From Schistosoma mansoni (Eukaryota; Platyhelminthes; Trematoda; Strigeidida; Schistosomatidae), in contig NC_031502.1 in assembly GCF_000237925.1 (NCBI RefSeq), forward strand, positions 20,086,909 through 20,150,908: a stretch of 64,000 nt of DNA, written 5' to 3'. Below, in pieces: positions 33,716 to 48,700 of the stretch. Within the stretch, counting starts at the first letter, position 1. Each line of letters opens with the position of its first letter. Made by a program: the position numbers and the translations under genes. Under the pieces are notes generated by a model. The model saw only the letters and a list, made by a program, of their open reading frames with translations, did no database searches and was not told the DNA's origin.

Positions 33716-36700
33716 GTTTTTGTTGTATTACGACTATTCATTAATGTAGTTCAATTATAAAGGAACTGTACATGAAGACAGTAGGTTTATTCTATTATGT
33801 GTCCTACTCGTATTCAGATGATCTCGATGATCTACTAAATTCACTTGACCAGAAGGATGGTTTAAAAGTTCGAAAGACAGGTAAAATTTGTAGGGCTATA
33901 TCTTATGGCTCAATCAGTTATTAAACAGAATGGTGATCCGAATTCCCGACTAGAATTCGAAGAACACAGCGAAAAGACTAAAAGCCAAACAAAATCCGCA
34001 AAAACCATTCTCGATGCTCTTATAGACCCTTTTGATGGTATTTTTAATCTTCTCCCTGACCTGTTATAGTTTCAGACCCTGTTTTCGCAAAGACAGATAA
34101 ACCTGCTTATCAATTAGATTCTGAATTTTTAAATGAATCTAAACGACGTCCTATTTCATCGATTCCTAAGAGAACAGTTCGATTTCTGGACGACGTTGGA
34201 AGCGGACATCAGGAGGTATCTAGCAGCAGGGAGTTGGGTAACGAATCTGGCTTTGTGAGTTTGTAAAATCCATTTTCTTTTCGCTAAGTACAAAGAATTT
34301 TTTTCACAGCATGTTTTTTGTGGAATAGCATTATACTCAAATGCGAAAATATATGAGTGAACATTATTTGTTGGTATTTATCTGACTAGCCTTCAAATTA
34401 TCAACAAAGTGCTCTGATATCACTTATATCATAAATAAATTTCAGTATTTGATGACTTGATTTACATAGATTTTATCAACAAGGACGTTATGTTAATCAC
34501 CTTAAAACAGCGTTGACATCTGGAATAGTTTCAGTTTCAGTTTGGAAAGGACAGGAGGCTTGATGGCCTGCGTTAGTCCTGGCAATGATGGTCTCTCAGT
34601 TGATCCGACTTTCTTTTGAAAGAGTCGACGGATGGAGCCTCAACCACGTGGTGAGGTAATGAATTCCACTCGTTAATGATTCGATGGGAAAGTCGATAGT
34701 CAGCTGACAAGTAATTTGTTCTGGGCTTGTGAACCGTTTTGGAGTGTCCTCGTAAATTTTCTGTTTTGGAAGACAAGAAAAATGAGAGCATATCAGGTGC
34801 AAATTTTTCTACAGTCCTTAATCAAACACTCTTTTTATGAAGTTTCAAAGGCTATCCTTAAAAATTTCTGTTTTGAAACCTAAAAGCAAAGAGAAGCTGG
34901 GTCGTTCTATGTTATCTTGTCACAAAATACCTATATTTCTAGATTAAACATCCTCATGCAAACAGCTTAAAATTGACAAATTGGATTCACTCTTCCTATA
35001 TTTTGTACAATCAATGACTTTATCACTTAACTAGTTAGTTAGCTGGTAAGCACAAAAAGTAATACTTATATGAAAAAACTCAATATTTCACACCTTTAAA
35101 GTCTTGACTAAGAAATATGAATATCTCAATTAAAATCATGTGACTAAATTATGTTCGTCAGCCATCTAGATTGACCTGTTAATAATCACCTTTGTCTACT
35201 TGAAAAGCAAATTAAAATTGAAGTTTTTTTCTGTGCAAGAAGTGTTATGTTAGTGTTTGACAACTAACTGAATGCTAAAGTAGCTATGCTTACAGCTTTG
35301 GGTTATGTGTTAGTTCACATGAGACCTTGTCTTGACCAAACACAATAAACTAAATAGCGAACTTTGTAATTCGATGAAATTTTTGTCGCTTATGATGACG
35401 TGGGTAAATTTTCTTGATGATTATGGACAAACCAGATGGATTATGAGAACAACGATGGAATAAGACAAACGTCTAAATGCTAGGAACCAGGGACTCCCAA
35501 CCAACGAGTTTGGATTAAGATACATTGTTGATATTTAACTCAACTTTCCATGATTATCAAAGTCCATGTTCAATACTTGACTACAAATATTGTAAAGATA
35601 TCCATCCTATGACCTTATCTGTCGATAAAAGTTGGTGAATTTAGTCCGGAATCAGTGAACATTAAAACAGAAGTGAAGCAACAACTTATTTAGTTTCTTG
35701 GAAATTACTGTCTCTTAATTATTTATTTGTTAACATATATTGAATGGATAACTTCATTCTCAACCGTTTGAACTTCAAGTTTTAGAATGTTGTTGCTTTT
35801 AACCATACAATGGTATTAGTATTTTCATTGTCAGCTACTATCTTTTTTATAGATTTAGTTAGCCCTTTAGCCAAATAGTTAGAAATTTTGAAAATCAAAA
35901 AAAGTTTAAAACTGTTCGGGGAGATTCTTTTTTCATCATTGATTGGATGTGCTGGCGTCATACACGTTGAATGCTTGCTTTTTCACTTTGAATTATACAT
36001 GGCAGATAAATTAATAAGTTTATGTCTTAGCTTAATCTAATTATGGTAAAATCTCACAAAAAACAATATTATCAATTCAATGAACAACAAATGATCTAGT
36101 GAAATGGGTATACTAAAATGGGTATTACTTTTCACGTATGACTGTCTTGATTCGTTGTCTTGTAACTTCATCTTCCTAACTCTTAAATGAACTTGTTAGT
36201 TAGGATTTTGTAGTAGATAATGAATTTTCTTTAAAATACCCGTGGCCAAAGCAAAGGTTCATGAAGAAGCTTTCAGTGTGAATATGTCAACACTCATGTT
36301 AGTAAGGTTGGTGTGCGTTTTTTATAATAATACGATTATAAACTTCATAATAAACCATAGAGAACTAACGAACTCTCTCGAAATACTGTACCAGTAACGA
36401 ATTTATACCTTACTGTTTGTTTATGCTATTATTTACAATTACTATAGGATCAACTCGATTTAGACATACAAACAACTAAAACGTTATATAATAATAACAA
36501 CAAAAACTCAAGTTCAATGAGACCTCAAACAGCTCCAACACCATCAGAATTTGGGAAATTCACATTTAAAAATCTACTTGATGATGATGAAAATGATAAT
36601 AATAGTAATAGTAATAAAAGGTTAGTTACTTATTCAATTGAATGATTATATTTTAAGTAGATCAATTGATCTTAATATATCTAAATGGTAGTCTGGTAGT

Positions 36701-39700
36701 GAAATTCAGGATTTATGTTTTTTTCTATTTAGGACTTATCACATAATGCTTATACTCTTACTACTTCTAACACTATGGTCAGTCAGTCAGCGACAACGTA
36801 GGACTAGGCACATATATGCATCGGTCCAAGTTGCCATACCTCGTTAGCACAACAAGATGAACACCGGATTCATAGAAGTAATTAATTTAGTGGTGGTAGT
36901 ATATAAAGAAAGGTTGTATATAAGGATATAGTATAGGAAGGAAAAAAGTTATGAAGCAATTTTAATCTCAAGGTTTAAGGGAAGATAAGGAGTGTATACA
37001 CCTACGCCATTGTGATCGATTCTGAGCCATGTCACCCAGAGTCTCCAACCATTGGTTACGATAGTCACGCGGACCCCAACCAGGTAGTCTGCATCTACCA
37101 ACATGGCTCAGACTAGAAGTTAGTGACTTCAAGCACTGATGCCACGTTTTGGTTTAGCCGCCCCTAACTCTCTTCCAACCATCCCCTACACTAGTCAACA
37201 TTGCGCGTCGTGGTAATCGATGTTCAGGCATACGTAACACGTGGCCCAACCACTCAGTCGATGAAGATTCATCACCTCATCAACTGATTTACCATCGTTC
37301 CCTAATACCCTGCGTCTAACCTCACTATTACTTACCCGGTGATCCCAGCAGATGCGAGCAATGTTTCTAAGGCATCTGTGGTCAAATACTAGTAACCTAC
37401 GAGTATCTTCTACTCTTAATGGCCATGTTTCTCAGCCGTAAAGTAGAACAGAACGAACTGCTGCGCAGTATACTCGTCCCTTAATTGATAGACGGATATC
37501 TCGTCTTCGCCATAGGTGACGTAAGTTGGCAAAAGCCAAATGAGCTTTTTGAATCCGTGCTGAGATTTCGTCAGACACCAACCCATTAGGGCTGATCAGA
37601 CTTCCAAGATAAGTGAAGTTGTCGACGCGTTCGACTACTTCACTCCCTATCCTTAGTTCAGGTGTTGACGCAGGCCAGTCCTGGAGTAACAATTTACATT
37701 TAGATGGGGAGAAACGCATCCCAAACATCCTGGCATTATTACTGAGTTCCAACAGAAGACTTTGCAGTTTGTCAGTGTCTTCACCAAACAGGACTATGTC
37801 ATCTGCGTATTCTAAGTCGATAAGTGAACCTCCTGGTAGAAGATCAATTCCCGAAAATTCAGTCGACGAGAGTGTTATTTCCAGCAACAGGTCTATAATG
37901 AAGTTAAACAAAAACGGGGATAGTGGACAGCCTTGACGGACACCACTTGAGGTTGTAAAATCATATGACAGTTCGCCATAAGCTCTGACTCGACTGGTAG
38001 TGTTCGAGTAAAGAGCCTTCACAAGGTTTATGTACTTCTCAGGTATACCTTTCACTGACAGACACTGCCACAGAACCTCTCGGTCTACAGAGTCAAATGC
38101 TGCGTTCAAGTCAAGAAAAACTATCATTGTCGGACGCCGATAAGCATGTCTGTGCTCTAAAACTTGACGAATGGTGAATATGTGGTCGATACAGCCACGA
38201 CCAGGTCTGAAGTCAGCCTGATTTTTTCGTGTTTGCAGTTCACGAGTCTTAGTTAGGCGCCCGATAATTATTGAGGCTAGTATTTTAGATACTATGTTAG
38301 TCAGACTAATCCCTCTATGGTTATCACAGGATGATTTTGGCCCCTTCTTATATATTGAGACAATCAGTGATTGTGACCAGTCGGATGGGATTACGCCCGT
38401 CTCCCAGATTTTAGCCAGAATATTAGTCAACCTAATCGCTAAAATTGGACCACCATATTTAAAGACCTCTGAAGCCCATCCATCTGGACCAGCTGCTCTT
38501 CCTCGTTTCAGATTACTTATAGCCTTTTGAACTTCAAGTAGGGTCGGGGGGCCTACTTCAATGTTCTATTCAGGTTTTCTGGGAATAGTGGGTAGTTGTG
38601 CAGTAGCTGAAGGCCAGCTAAACTGCTCCTTAAAGCGTTCCGCCCACCACTATGGGATTTGAATCGACAACTTCATCTCTGTGCTAATGTGGTATGACAA
38701 CTCGAACTGATGTACGTATGTACGAAGTTCTACGTTGTGACTGACTGACTGATTTAAGATTTATCAGTAAGATATGCTTGAAGCCTCGTGTTGACTTTCA
38801 TATTGAGATCCAAATATACAGGGTATCGCTCCCAAGCACTTGATTATTAATGAATAAATACATCCAAGTTGAGGACCTTTTAGAGACTAATCTAATTTAT
38901 ACGTGCTTTTAGTTACAGATTTTCAGCATTTGAAATACCAATGAAAACATTTTATGAGTTCTCAGTAAGACATTAAGTGTCCATAATTCAGTCCCACACA
39001 GGTCACAGATTCACTCAGATGAAGAGGGATGTTCCAAGGTATGATGCAACAATTTTTCAGTACTCGTAGTTTCCAATTGTCTTCTAAATGACACTTTGTC
39101 CTCATGAAACCATCTACAAATAAATAAGTCTGTTCCACTTAGATCAACTCTGTAATCACGTTACCTATTTCCCCTCATCAGAGAGTGCGACTATCTTTCA
39201 GATAGAAATCAAAATGTCTGTACCGTTTCTACACAATTTAAATCAATAGTAAATGATTCCGTAGACTAATGTCGTGTCATAAGATATGAATGCTGTTAGC
39301 TTATGTTTAACCCATTGTTTCCAAACGGTAAAGAGATGGATGCATATGTATAAGACATTTTAAATCCGTTCAATCATAATGATACATACAAGTGTTTGTC
39401 AATCGATAAAGCACATATTTTGCATTTTGTAGTTCAGTGATTGAAGCACTAAACTTTCAATAATACATTTGAAACTCCTCATTCTGTTCTGACAACCTTA
39501 GCTCTAAGAGTTGGATGTTATTTCAATAGTCTTGTGTGTTAGCATGGAATAAAGCAAGTGTGCCAGCTGACTAATAAATTAGTAATAGTAATAGGATTCC
39601 ATCAGTCAACTTGCAATGTGAACATTATTCTAAGTGATTTAACATTGTCTCATACTTATACATGGAGTGATACGTGAACTTCACAATTTTAGATATGCTT

Positions 39701-42700
39701 TAATGATGTGCTCCAACTGATACAAAACTCAGACAAAGTATAGCTCTCCAACAAACCGTCTTAAGATCACTTAAAGTCAACTTTTCTTCGGCTAATCAAT
39801 TACGGTCATAATGAACACATCATAATTGACAATTATCTTATGTAATAACGGTTAAACGTCCAAATTTTTAATTAAAATGTACAATATAAAATGTATTTAT
39901 ATGATTATTTGTAGGGGTCTGTTTTCCTATTGTTGAATATTTAGGGACAAATATGATCAATTTCTATTTATACCCATCGTCTTTGACTAGAAGCCTCTGG
40001 CAGTTACAGATTTATCGTATTTTGGGGATCATAGCTAGTTAAGGAATGGCTAGTAGATTTGAGTCTTAATATGAGCTTACGCTCAGATGATAGGTCCTGA
40101 ATGGTATAAAACGTATATTTTATATAGTTAAGATCATGATTCAATTGAAACTAGACCACCATGGAAAACCTGGAAGCACTGCTCTAAGGCCGTTTCGTCC
40201 TATAGTGGGACTCCTCAGCAGTGCACATCCGCGACCCTGCCTCGCGGGATTCGAACCCAGGACCTACCAGTTTCGCGCTAGAGCACTTAACCGATAGACC
40301 ACTGAGCCGACATCCAGCGTCCTAGGACGAAACGGCCTTCCAATGCTTCAAGGTTTTCCATGGTGGTCTAGCTTCAATTGACTCATGATCTTAACTATAT
40401 AAAATTATTAAAATCTCCACAAAACCCCCTTGTGAAAATGTATATTTTATTATAGTTGAAAGCGTGAGTCAATTATAATAAAATACTAAATCTCCACAAA
40501 ACCCCTTCTATAAAATGTATATTATTTAAACCCCATAAATATGATAAGCTTTATATCATTATGTAAATGTAATCAAAAACGGTACTATTTCCTTCTGTTC
40601 ATTTTATTCTGTTTCTATTTTATTCTTAAGCTCTTCAAATCAAATTCTTAATCTTTTAACTGATGACAAATTAAATGACAGTTCAAAATCCATTAAATCT
40701 ACTCGATCTCGTACACGTCGTCCTTCATCATTAGAATCAATTCATCATATTCCAAGTAAGAATATGTTTTGGATTAGAGTTTGTTTAAAGAATGTGGTTT
40801 TATGATTGTTAAAATGAATAAATAGTGTGATGTGTGCTACTACTGATGTCGACAGATATAAGTAGTATAATCATCAGTCGAAAGTAAAATGTCTGGAGGC
40901 AGAAAGTTAAGAAGCTCGAAGAAAAAAGAACGAAAACAGAGATTGATTGGTTCAAAAACAAAGGAATAAGAAAGTCTGAGACGATTGGTTGACATTTGGT
41001 AAATGAATTATTCACTCTATGGTTCTCCGATTTTGCTAAGAGATTCTTTAATATGTCCAAATACATTCGGTCGTCCCTACTGGTGTTCTCGTTCACTAAA
41101 ATAGTATGATGCTCAATAGATGATATACAGTGATACGATGTGATCAAGTTCCTTTTGTTGAAGTAGACGTCAGTGAACGGAAGTCACATCTCTGTCTATT
41201 AATATTAAGTCAAGAAATTAAATTAGCTCGCGTTGTAAAGTAGATTATATTACTTACTTACTTACGCCTGTTACTCCTCGTGGAGGAGCATAGGCCGCCC
41301 ACCAGCATTCTCCATCCAACCTTTTCCTGGGCAAAAGTAGATTATATAACATTACATATATTTTAATGATGATCCCATTATTACTGTATAAATTTTAATG
41401 AGATAATCTTTCTCATAAATAAGTGTTAATTTCTATGTTTTAAAATGTTATTCTTCATCATTAGTCCCTCAAATACCAAGTACCTTCGACAAAATGGACA
41501 TTGATCGTCCACGTTCAACATCCTCTTCATTATCATCATTTGATAGAGTAAGTTGTAATTATTTTTTTTCTTTACATTACATCTGTCTACCCACTTTCGT
41601 GCCGAGTATAACTTGTCTAATGTAGATTACGACCTTGGGGTTAGTATGCGTGAGTTCGAAGCGAGGGGTAGAGAGACGCAAACTATTGTATCCCTGATGG
41701 ACTGACAAGCACGCGCGCGCGAGAGAGAGAAGACCAGACAACTGGAACACTACGTGATCTATTCCCAATTCCGTTCTGACACCCGATTTCAAATTAGTGT
41801 AAAAAGATACATGAATAAATGGATGACTAACCTGACCACAACGTACAATAATTAAGTAAGACATTAACACCGTTGGATGCCGGCTCAGTGGTCTATCGGT
41901 TAAGGGCTCTGGCTCGAGACTGGTAGGTCCTGGGTTCGAATCTCATGAGTGCGGGATCGTGGATGCGCACTGCTGAGGAGTCCGACAATAGGACGAAACG
42001 GCCGTCCAGTACTTCCAGGTTTTCCATGGTGATCTAGCTTCAATTGACTTACACTTTCAACTATGAAAATACTAAATCTCCACAAAACTCTTTCTGATAA
42101 TTAAATACAGTTATGTCCAAAACTGGGGGATTATAGTAGAAAATAGAGTACAAAAAGGTTATGTCTAAATTACAATAGCTTTGGAACGAACAGAAAAGGC
42201 TATGACAGTGAATCATACATCAACCGAAAGCTTATGATCTGTAGAATAGACTAGGGACAAAAGTAAATATAACAGTTATACAAGCTTTGAATTAAATGAA
42301 ATAATGTCCCCAAAAATAGCTTCCGTAGTTTGTTAAGGCTTCTTGTTTCGTGGTTCACATCATTTTCAATATAGTAAGAGATGTTTTGTACAATTGGATA
42401 GAAAGGAAATACCGTATACAAAAAGAAATGACAATTTAATATTCTGTAAAAAGATTGTGGGTCAAAACTGGTTGGGAAAAAAAAGAGGATAAGTAGTAAT
42501 AAATGATAGGACTCAGATTTGAATACAACTATCCAAGATCTCTTTCATTTACAAATTGTATCCTGAGGCTGTAATTCTTCATCAATTGAGATGGTTAAGC
42601 TACCTGTTACGTACTCCTGAACACCGATTACCACGACGCGCAATGTTGGTTGGAAGAAAGTTAGGGGCGGCCAAACTAAAACGTTGCATCAGTCCATAAA

Positions 42701-45700
42701 GTCACTAACTTCTAGTCTTAGCCATGTTGGTAGAAGCAAACTACTTGATTGTGGTCCGCGTGAATATGGTAATCAATGGTTGGAGACTCTGTGTGACATG
42801 GCTCACAATCGATCACAATGAAGTAGGTATATAAACTCTCTATTTTCCCTTAAACTGTGAGATTGAAATTGATTTATATCTTTCTTTCTACCAACTAATT
42901 CTTCCTGTACTATATTCTTATACACAATCTTTCTTCTATATATTACTACCATTGAAGTGACTGCTTCTATGAATTTGGTGTTCATCTTATGGTAATGAGG
43001 TGTGGCAAGTTGGACCGATGCATATATATGTCTGGTCCTATGTTGTAGCTAACTGACTTCTTTTTCTATAAAGAATGTAATAAAAACTTCAGAAAGATTA
43101 TCGGTAATCCGTAGTTTGAACAATGTCTCATAAAGTCTCAAGCTACGGACTTATTCTATCTTGTAAACTCCACTGTAGGATCAATAACTTATCAACAGAT
43201 GCGATTTCTATATCTCTGCATTTAACTCCATAGTTACACTCCATAAACAAACTATTTTGTCACTTTTTAATAATAGTCAGTTGCATTTCTTATCACCATT
43301 TTGTAACGAACATTTTATATGACAAATAAATAAATGTAGTTAGTAACTGACATGACGATACTTTTCTGTTAATAGTTGAGTTCATGAGTCGATTAAAGCT
43401 AGACCACCATGGGAAACCTGAATGCATTCGACGGCCATTTTGTTCTAGTATGAGGCTCCTCAGCAGTGAGCATCCGTGATTATGCCCGCAGAATTCGGAC
43501 CCAGGACTTTCGATCTCGTTCACGAGCTATTAACCTCCAGATCACTGAGCCAGTATTCAGTTGTATTAATGTCTAGCTTCAACCAATCCACGAGATCACG
43601 CCACTGTCCACTATTGTTTTCAGTGAGTTACCATCTCACAATAGACTCGGTTGAACTTCACTGATGATGGATTCTCATTAGGACTCCAGGAAATTTTCTG
43701 TTAAATAGAACCAGTATTTTCTCTCTATCACCTTTTCTCTCTTTCATTCTCTCATAGAAAAATACTAATTATGAATCTATGGAGTCAGAAGCTCAAATTA
43801 AACGTCTTGAAATGGAACGTGATAATTTAATTAATTTATTAGAATTAATTAAGAAACAACATCGTGAAGAATTACTAATTATGGAACAAACTTTAAAGTA
43901 AGTAAGAATCAAGATGTAACTTCATATGCTGATATTCATGTCGTTAATTCATTTAATCTTGTTGCTTCATATCATGAAATGACTTTAGTTAGATGATGAT
44001 TGAAGACCTTAAGGCAATGCAAAGATGCTTACTCCTAATATAAAGCCTATCAAAAGTAAGTATACACGAACTATTCAAGGATCTAACCCAGAACCCAGAA
44101 GAACCTAGAAGAGAGTTAGGAGCGACCAAACCAAAACGTGGCATCAGAGCATGAAGTCACTAACTTCTAGTCTGAGCCACGTTGGCAGATGCAGACTACT
44201 TGGTTGGGGCCAACGAGACTATCATAACCAATAGTTGGAGACTCTGTGTGACATGGCTCAGAATCGATCACAATGGAGTACGTGTATACACTCTTTATCT
44301 TCCCTTAAACTACGAGATTGAAATTGCTTCATATCTGTCTTTCCTCCTGTACTATATCCTTATATACAATCTTTTTTTTATATATTACCATCATTAAATT
44401 AACTACTTCTATGAGTCCGGTGTTCATCTTGTTGTGCTAACGAGGTATGGCAACTTGGACCGATGCATATATGTGCCTGGTCCTACGTTGTAGCTGACTG
44501 ACTGACTGATTATTATCATCAAAGCCTATTTCAAGTAGCAGCATGTGATAAAAAGCATCCAACTGGGCTACAAATCTCTTCTCCATGATTTTAACATCGA
44601 TTTATCTTTAAAAAACTGACTGAACGATATGCAAACTGCTTGATGTTTTAAAGGTAGTCGAATGGAACTTCTGCGTTAGTCAGTATTTGTCAGGAATGAA
44701 TAGCTACAATCTTGAAGGAACTGATGCTCTGAGTTATATTGTTATCTGTTTTACGGCTTAAAACCATTAAGTTATTTATGTCCTCTATGAAATTGAGATT
44801 TATGATATTAAATCACCATTAAAAAATAAGACAAAATAACATTGATTACTTCTTAATAAGTCAATTAGTACAAATTTGTAAATTATTTGGACATTTCATA
44901 GTTTAACTAAGGTACTTCTTATATATCAGTTGGAAAGTGTTAGATGTTTAACTTTCGGTCATCTTATTAAGAAATTCAAAGTATTTAATCAAAGATGGAT
45001 AGTGGCTAGCAGTGGGATCCAGGACGCGCTTTTCGTCCTATTTGGGACTCGTCAGCTGGATGTTCCTGCATATCACAGTTGAGGTTCACTCTGGGAGGAA
45101 CTCCAACCCAGTACAGTAGCATTCGCTTCAAACGCCATCGCGTTATCCATTCAGCTACTGAGTCCTAATAGCCACTTGCTTGTGCAATGGGGTGAAGTTT
45201 TGAATTCACCTAGTATTGTTTGTTTTTGAATCTTCCCATTGATGTTTAGGATTGCAATTGATCAATCTGTTATTGGCATATATGCATACTGTGCGTATTG
45301 CCTTGATATAGCCTTAATTCACCAGGATTTTAAACAAAGACGGCGTTTGAAGCGAAAGGTACACTCTCGAGTCCCAGTGTGAACATCAACTCTGAGATGC
45401 AGGTACATCTAGCTGACGAGTCCCAAATAGGACGAAAAGCTTGTCTTGGATTCCACTGCTAGCCACTATCCATCTTTGCTTATAATGCTTGTAAATTAAG
45501 GCTATATCAAGGCAATACGCACAGTATGCACATATGCGAATAATAGACTGATCAATAGTGTCTAAAAGGTTTCTACATTGAAATTATATACTTACCTGAC
45601 CGATAAACCATTTTATAAGTTTTATATAATTGAAATCATGAGTCAATTGAAGCTAGACCACCATGGAAAACCTGGAAGCACTGGACGGCCGTTTCGTCCT

Positions 45701-48700
45701 ATTGTAGGACTTCTCAGTAGTGCCCATCCACGATCCCGCCTCGCGAGATTCAAACCCAGGACCCATCAGTTATTCATTTTTATTTTTGTTAACACATATT
45801 CTGAAGTCTGATATGTTGTTTCATTTGTCTTGTAACTCAAAGATGTGTTTATTTCGACTAACGTTTTGACGTTTCGGAGTTCTTGCTTAATTAGTTGTAA
45901 CCATCCTTAGTTACAATTCATTTTGATTACTACATAAAATTACCATGACACTTAGCTTATAGAAAATGATAGTAAAGGAAGGTTGTATGAGATATACTGT
46001 TAGATTATATTTGTGGTTGACAAATAATCTTCTTAATCAACACTATTGAAGCCAGTTGTTTATCCATAGTGACTTATTTCAAATATCAGTACTGGTTGAA
46101 CTATGTGAACTCCAATCTACTTCTTACTCAGATTAATGACAATTTTATTTTGAATAGTGGACTGTCCTTAGCCATTGACGAATGGAAAACCACCTATTCA
46201 AACATCTAGATCATCTATATTCCAACTGTGTTAATATTATGAAAAATCCTCCGGTTTTAAATCTATTGTAACCAATATATTATACTTGTTAATCATCAAC
46301 GTATCACGACGTCATAGTTGCAAGTTTCGTCTGTTACTCCTAGCGCAGCATAAGCCGTATCACGACGCTAGTGATTGTAAGACATAGGAGTAAATAATAT
46401 CATAATGGTTAGTGTGTCCTTATCTTTGTCTATTCTTTGAGAAAACAATAAGTGATTACATTTGAGTCCATAAAGTTCTTACCTGAATAGTTCCGACTGT
46501 AAATCTAATTGATACGGGGTTTCGATCCCATAAGGAACATCAGCTCAAGATTCTAGGTGCTGCTAGCACGAAAACTAGGTCCGACTTTGAGATGGTGGAG
46601 ATTTGTATCTCAGGTGGGTGATTTTGATGTTGTTCATATGGACGATGAAAGCTCTACGACCAAACCATCCAGCTCAGAGAACAAAACTCCATCAAAAAAA
46701 CTAGGTCCGACTACCTTTAACCATCTAAAAGGCACCAAATATATTATATAATGAATATAATGTCACTGAAGCTAAACTGATCATAAACTATTATGAATGA
46801 AAATTAAAGACATCCAATTACTGATCATAATCTCTTTTTATATATTTGTTTTCAATATTATCAAGTTAAATAAATATAAGTAGTAACTCTTATAGATTTT
46901 CATAGTTGAAATCATGAGTCAATTAAAGCTAGACCATCATGAAAAACCTGGAAGCACTGGACGACCGTTAGACATTAGCAGTAGTTAGACATTAACACCG
47001 TTGGATACCGGCTCAGTGGTCTGTCAGTTAAGTGCTCTAGCGCGAGACTGGTAGGTCCTGGGTTCGAATCTCACGAATGCGGGATCGTGGATGCTCACTG
47101 AGGAGGAGTCCCATAATAGGATGAATCGGCCGTCCAGTGATTCCAGGTTTTTAATGGTGGTCTAGCTTCAATTGACTCATGATTTCAACTATGGAAATAC
47201 TGAAATCTCCACAAAACCCCCCTCTGATCTTATAGATTTGTGTACTAACATTTTATTTCCCACTATTACTAAATTCTTTTTATGATGAATAAATCGATTA
47301 CTATTGCTGTTATATACTACTTATCAGTAGTATGATTTTACTATTATTTACTCTTTTGTAGAACTAAATTAGATTTGATTAAAGAAAGTGCAGAACGCAA
47401 AGAGAATCGGTAAATCGAGGTTGTTGTTTTTTTGTTTTACGTTATTTCTTTGTTAGTTACTGTGCTGTCTTCTTTTATTACTTAAAACCTCAGAATTGAT
47501 GGCATGGAAAACTAGTAAGTAAGGAAACGTTTCCAGGTTTCCAAACACCATTGATAAGTTAAGGTAAGGTGGTGGTTGGAGGTGGTCAACAGGAAACCTT
47601 GGACCCGGGTTTCGTGCTACTTGGCACTCGTCAGCAAGGTGTACCTGTAATCTTGAGGGAACTGTTGCTCGCTGACGGATTCGATCCCGTGTCACTCAGC
47701 TTCACAGTCAGAGACGTTACTACTGAGCTATTCGGGCCGCGACCGACTTGACACGCATGACATTGATCACCACCCAGTGATCAATCAATTGTGACCATTG
47801 ATAAGTCAATTGGTTAGTCAGTGATCATTGGTTGTACTCCAATATCTATTTAGTTGTTTTCAAAGAATACCATAGTGAGTAATCAAACATCATTGTTACC
47901 CATTGTTTGGAAATGAGATTTCGATCCATAAACGTTTCGTTGATTATCCAGATAATTTCATTGATTGGTAAAGATAGACTATATGAGTTGTTTACTCTCA
48001 AGCTGAAATTAAACAAGACTTGGAAATTTAATTTTTATCGTTCACTCTATCTAACTTAATGCTCCATGTTGACTGGACTAGAAGTAAGTTGAAAGAAAGT
48101 TAGAAGCCTCCAAACTAATAGTGTAAGTTCATGGAGTCATTAACTGTTGGTCTAAGTCATATTAATAGGTACAGACTACTTGGCTGATGTCTCCACAATC
48201 ACCACGATCAATGGGACATACTTCAAACGCAGTTGTATTGGTTCAGATACAATAATTCTTAATGTTCCTTCTCATCTTAATTTTCAATACAGTTTCATAC
48301 TTTTTGTTTCCATATTTCATTCCTTTTCAAACCATATTCTCTATTACTTTGATATTTTCTTTGTTTGAACATCAACTCTAGGATTAGGGTACATCCAGCT
48401 GACGAGTTCCGAATAGGATGGAAAGCGTGTCCTGGATTCCACTGCTAGCTATCAACCATCTTTGATTATCATATTCTCAATGTTTAGTTTTAAGTATTAC
48501 TGACGCAACTACGACTGATACTAATTCCTCATTAAACCTAACATTGTTACAGTTCGTTTATTTTTTCCTTTTTTTCAAACTAATTATCTAACTGTGCAGA
48601 TTCTTAAGTTTTTGATTGAGATCATAAATCGATCGATGTTAGACTACCATTGAAAAACCTAAAGGTACTGGACGTCCGTTTCATCCTATTATGGGACTCC

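Noticed and set aside
41577-41870. 97-codon minus-strand frame
   Set aside because: It spans simple CG/GA runs and a possible LTR; no protein similarity was recognised.
41875-41945. tRNA gene (A and B boxes present)
   Set aside because: The boxes belong to the head of a repeated SINE; there is no complete cloverleaf, and the same head recurs many times.
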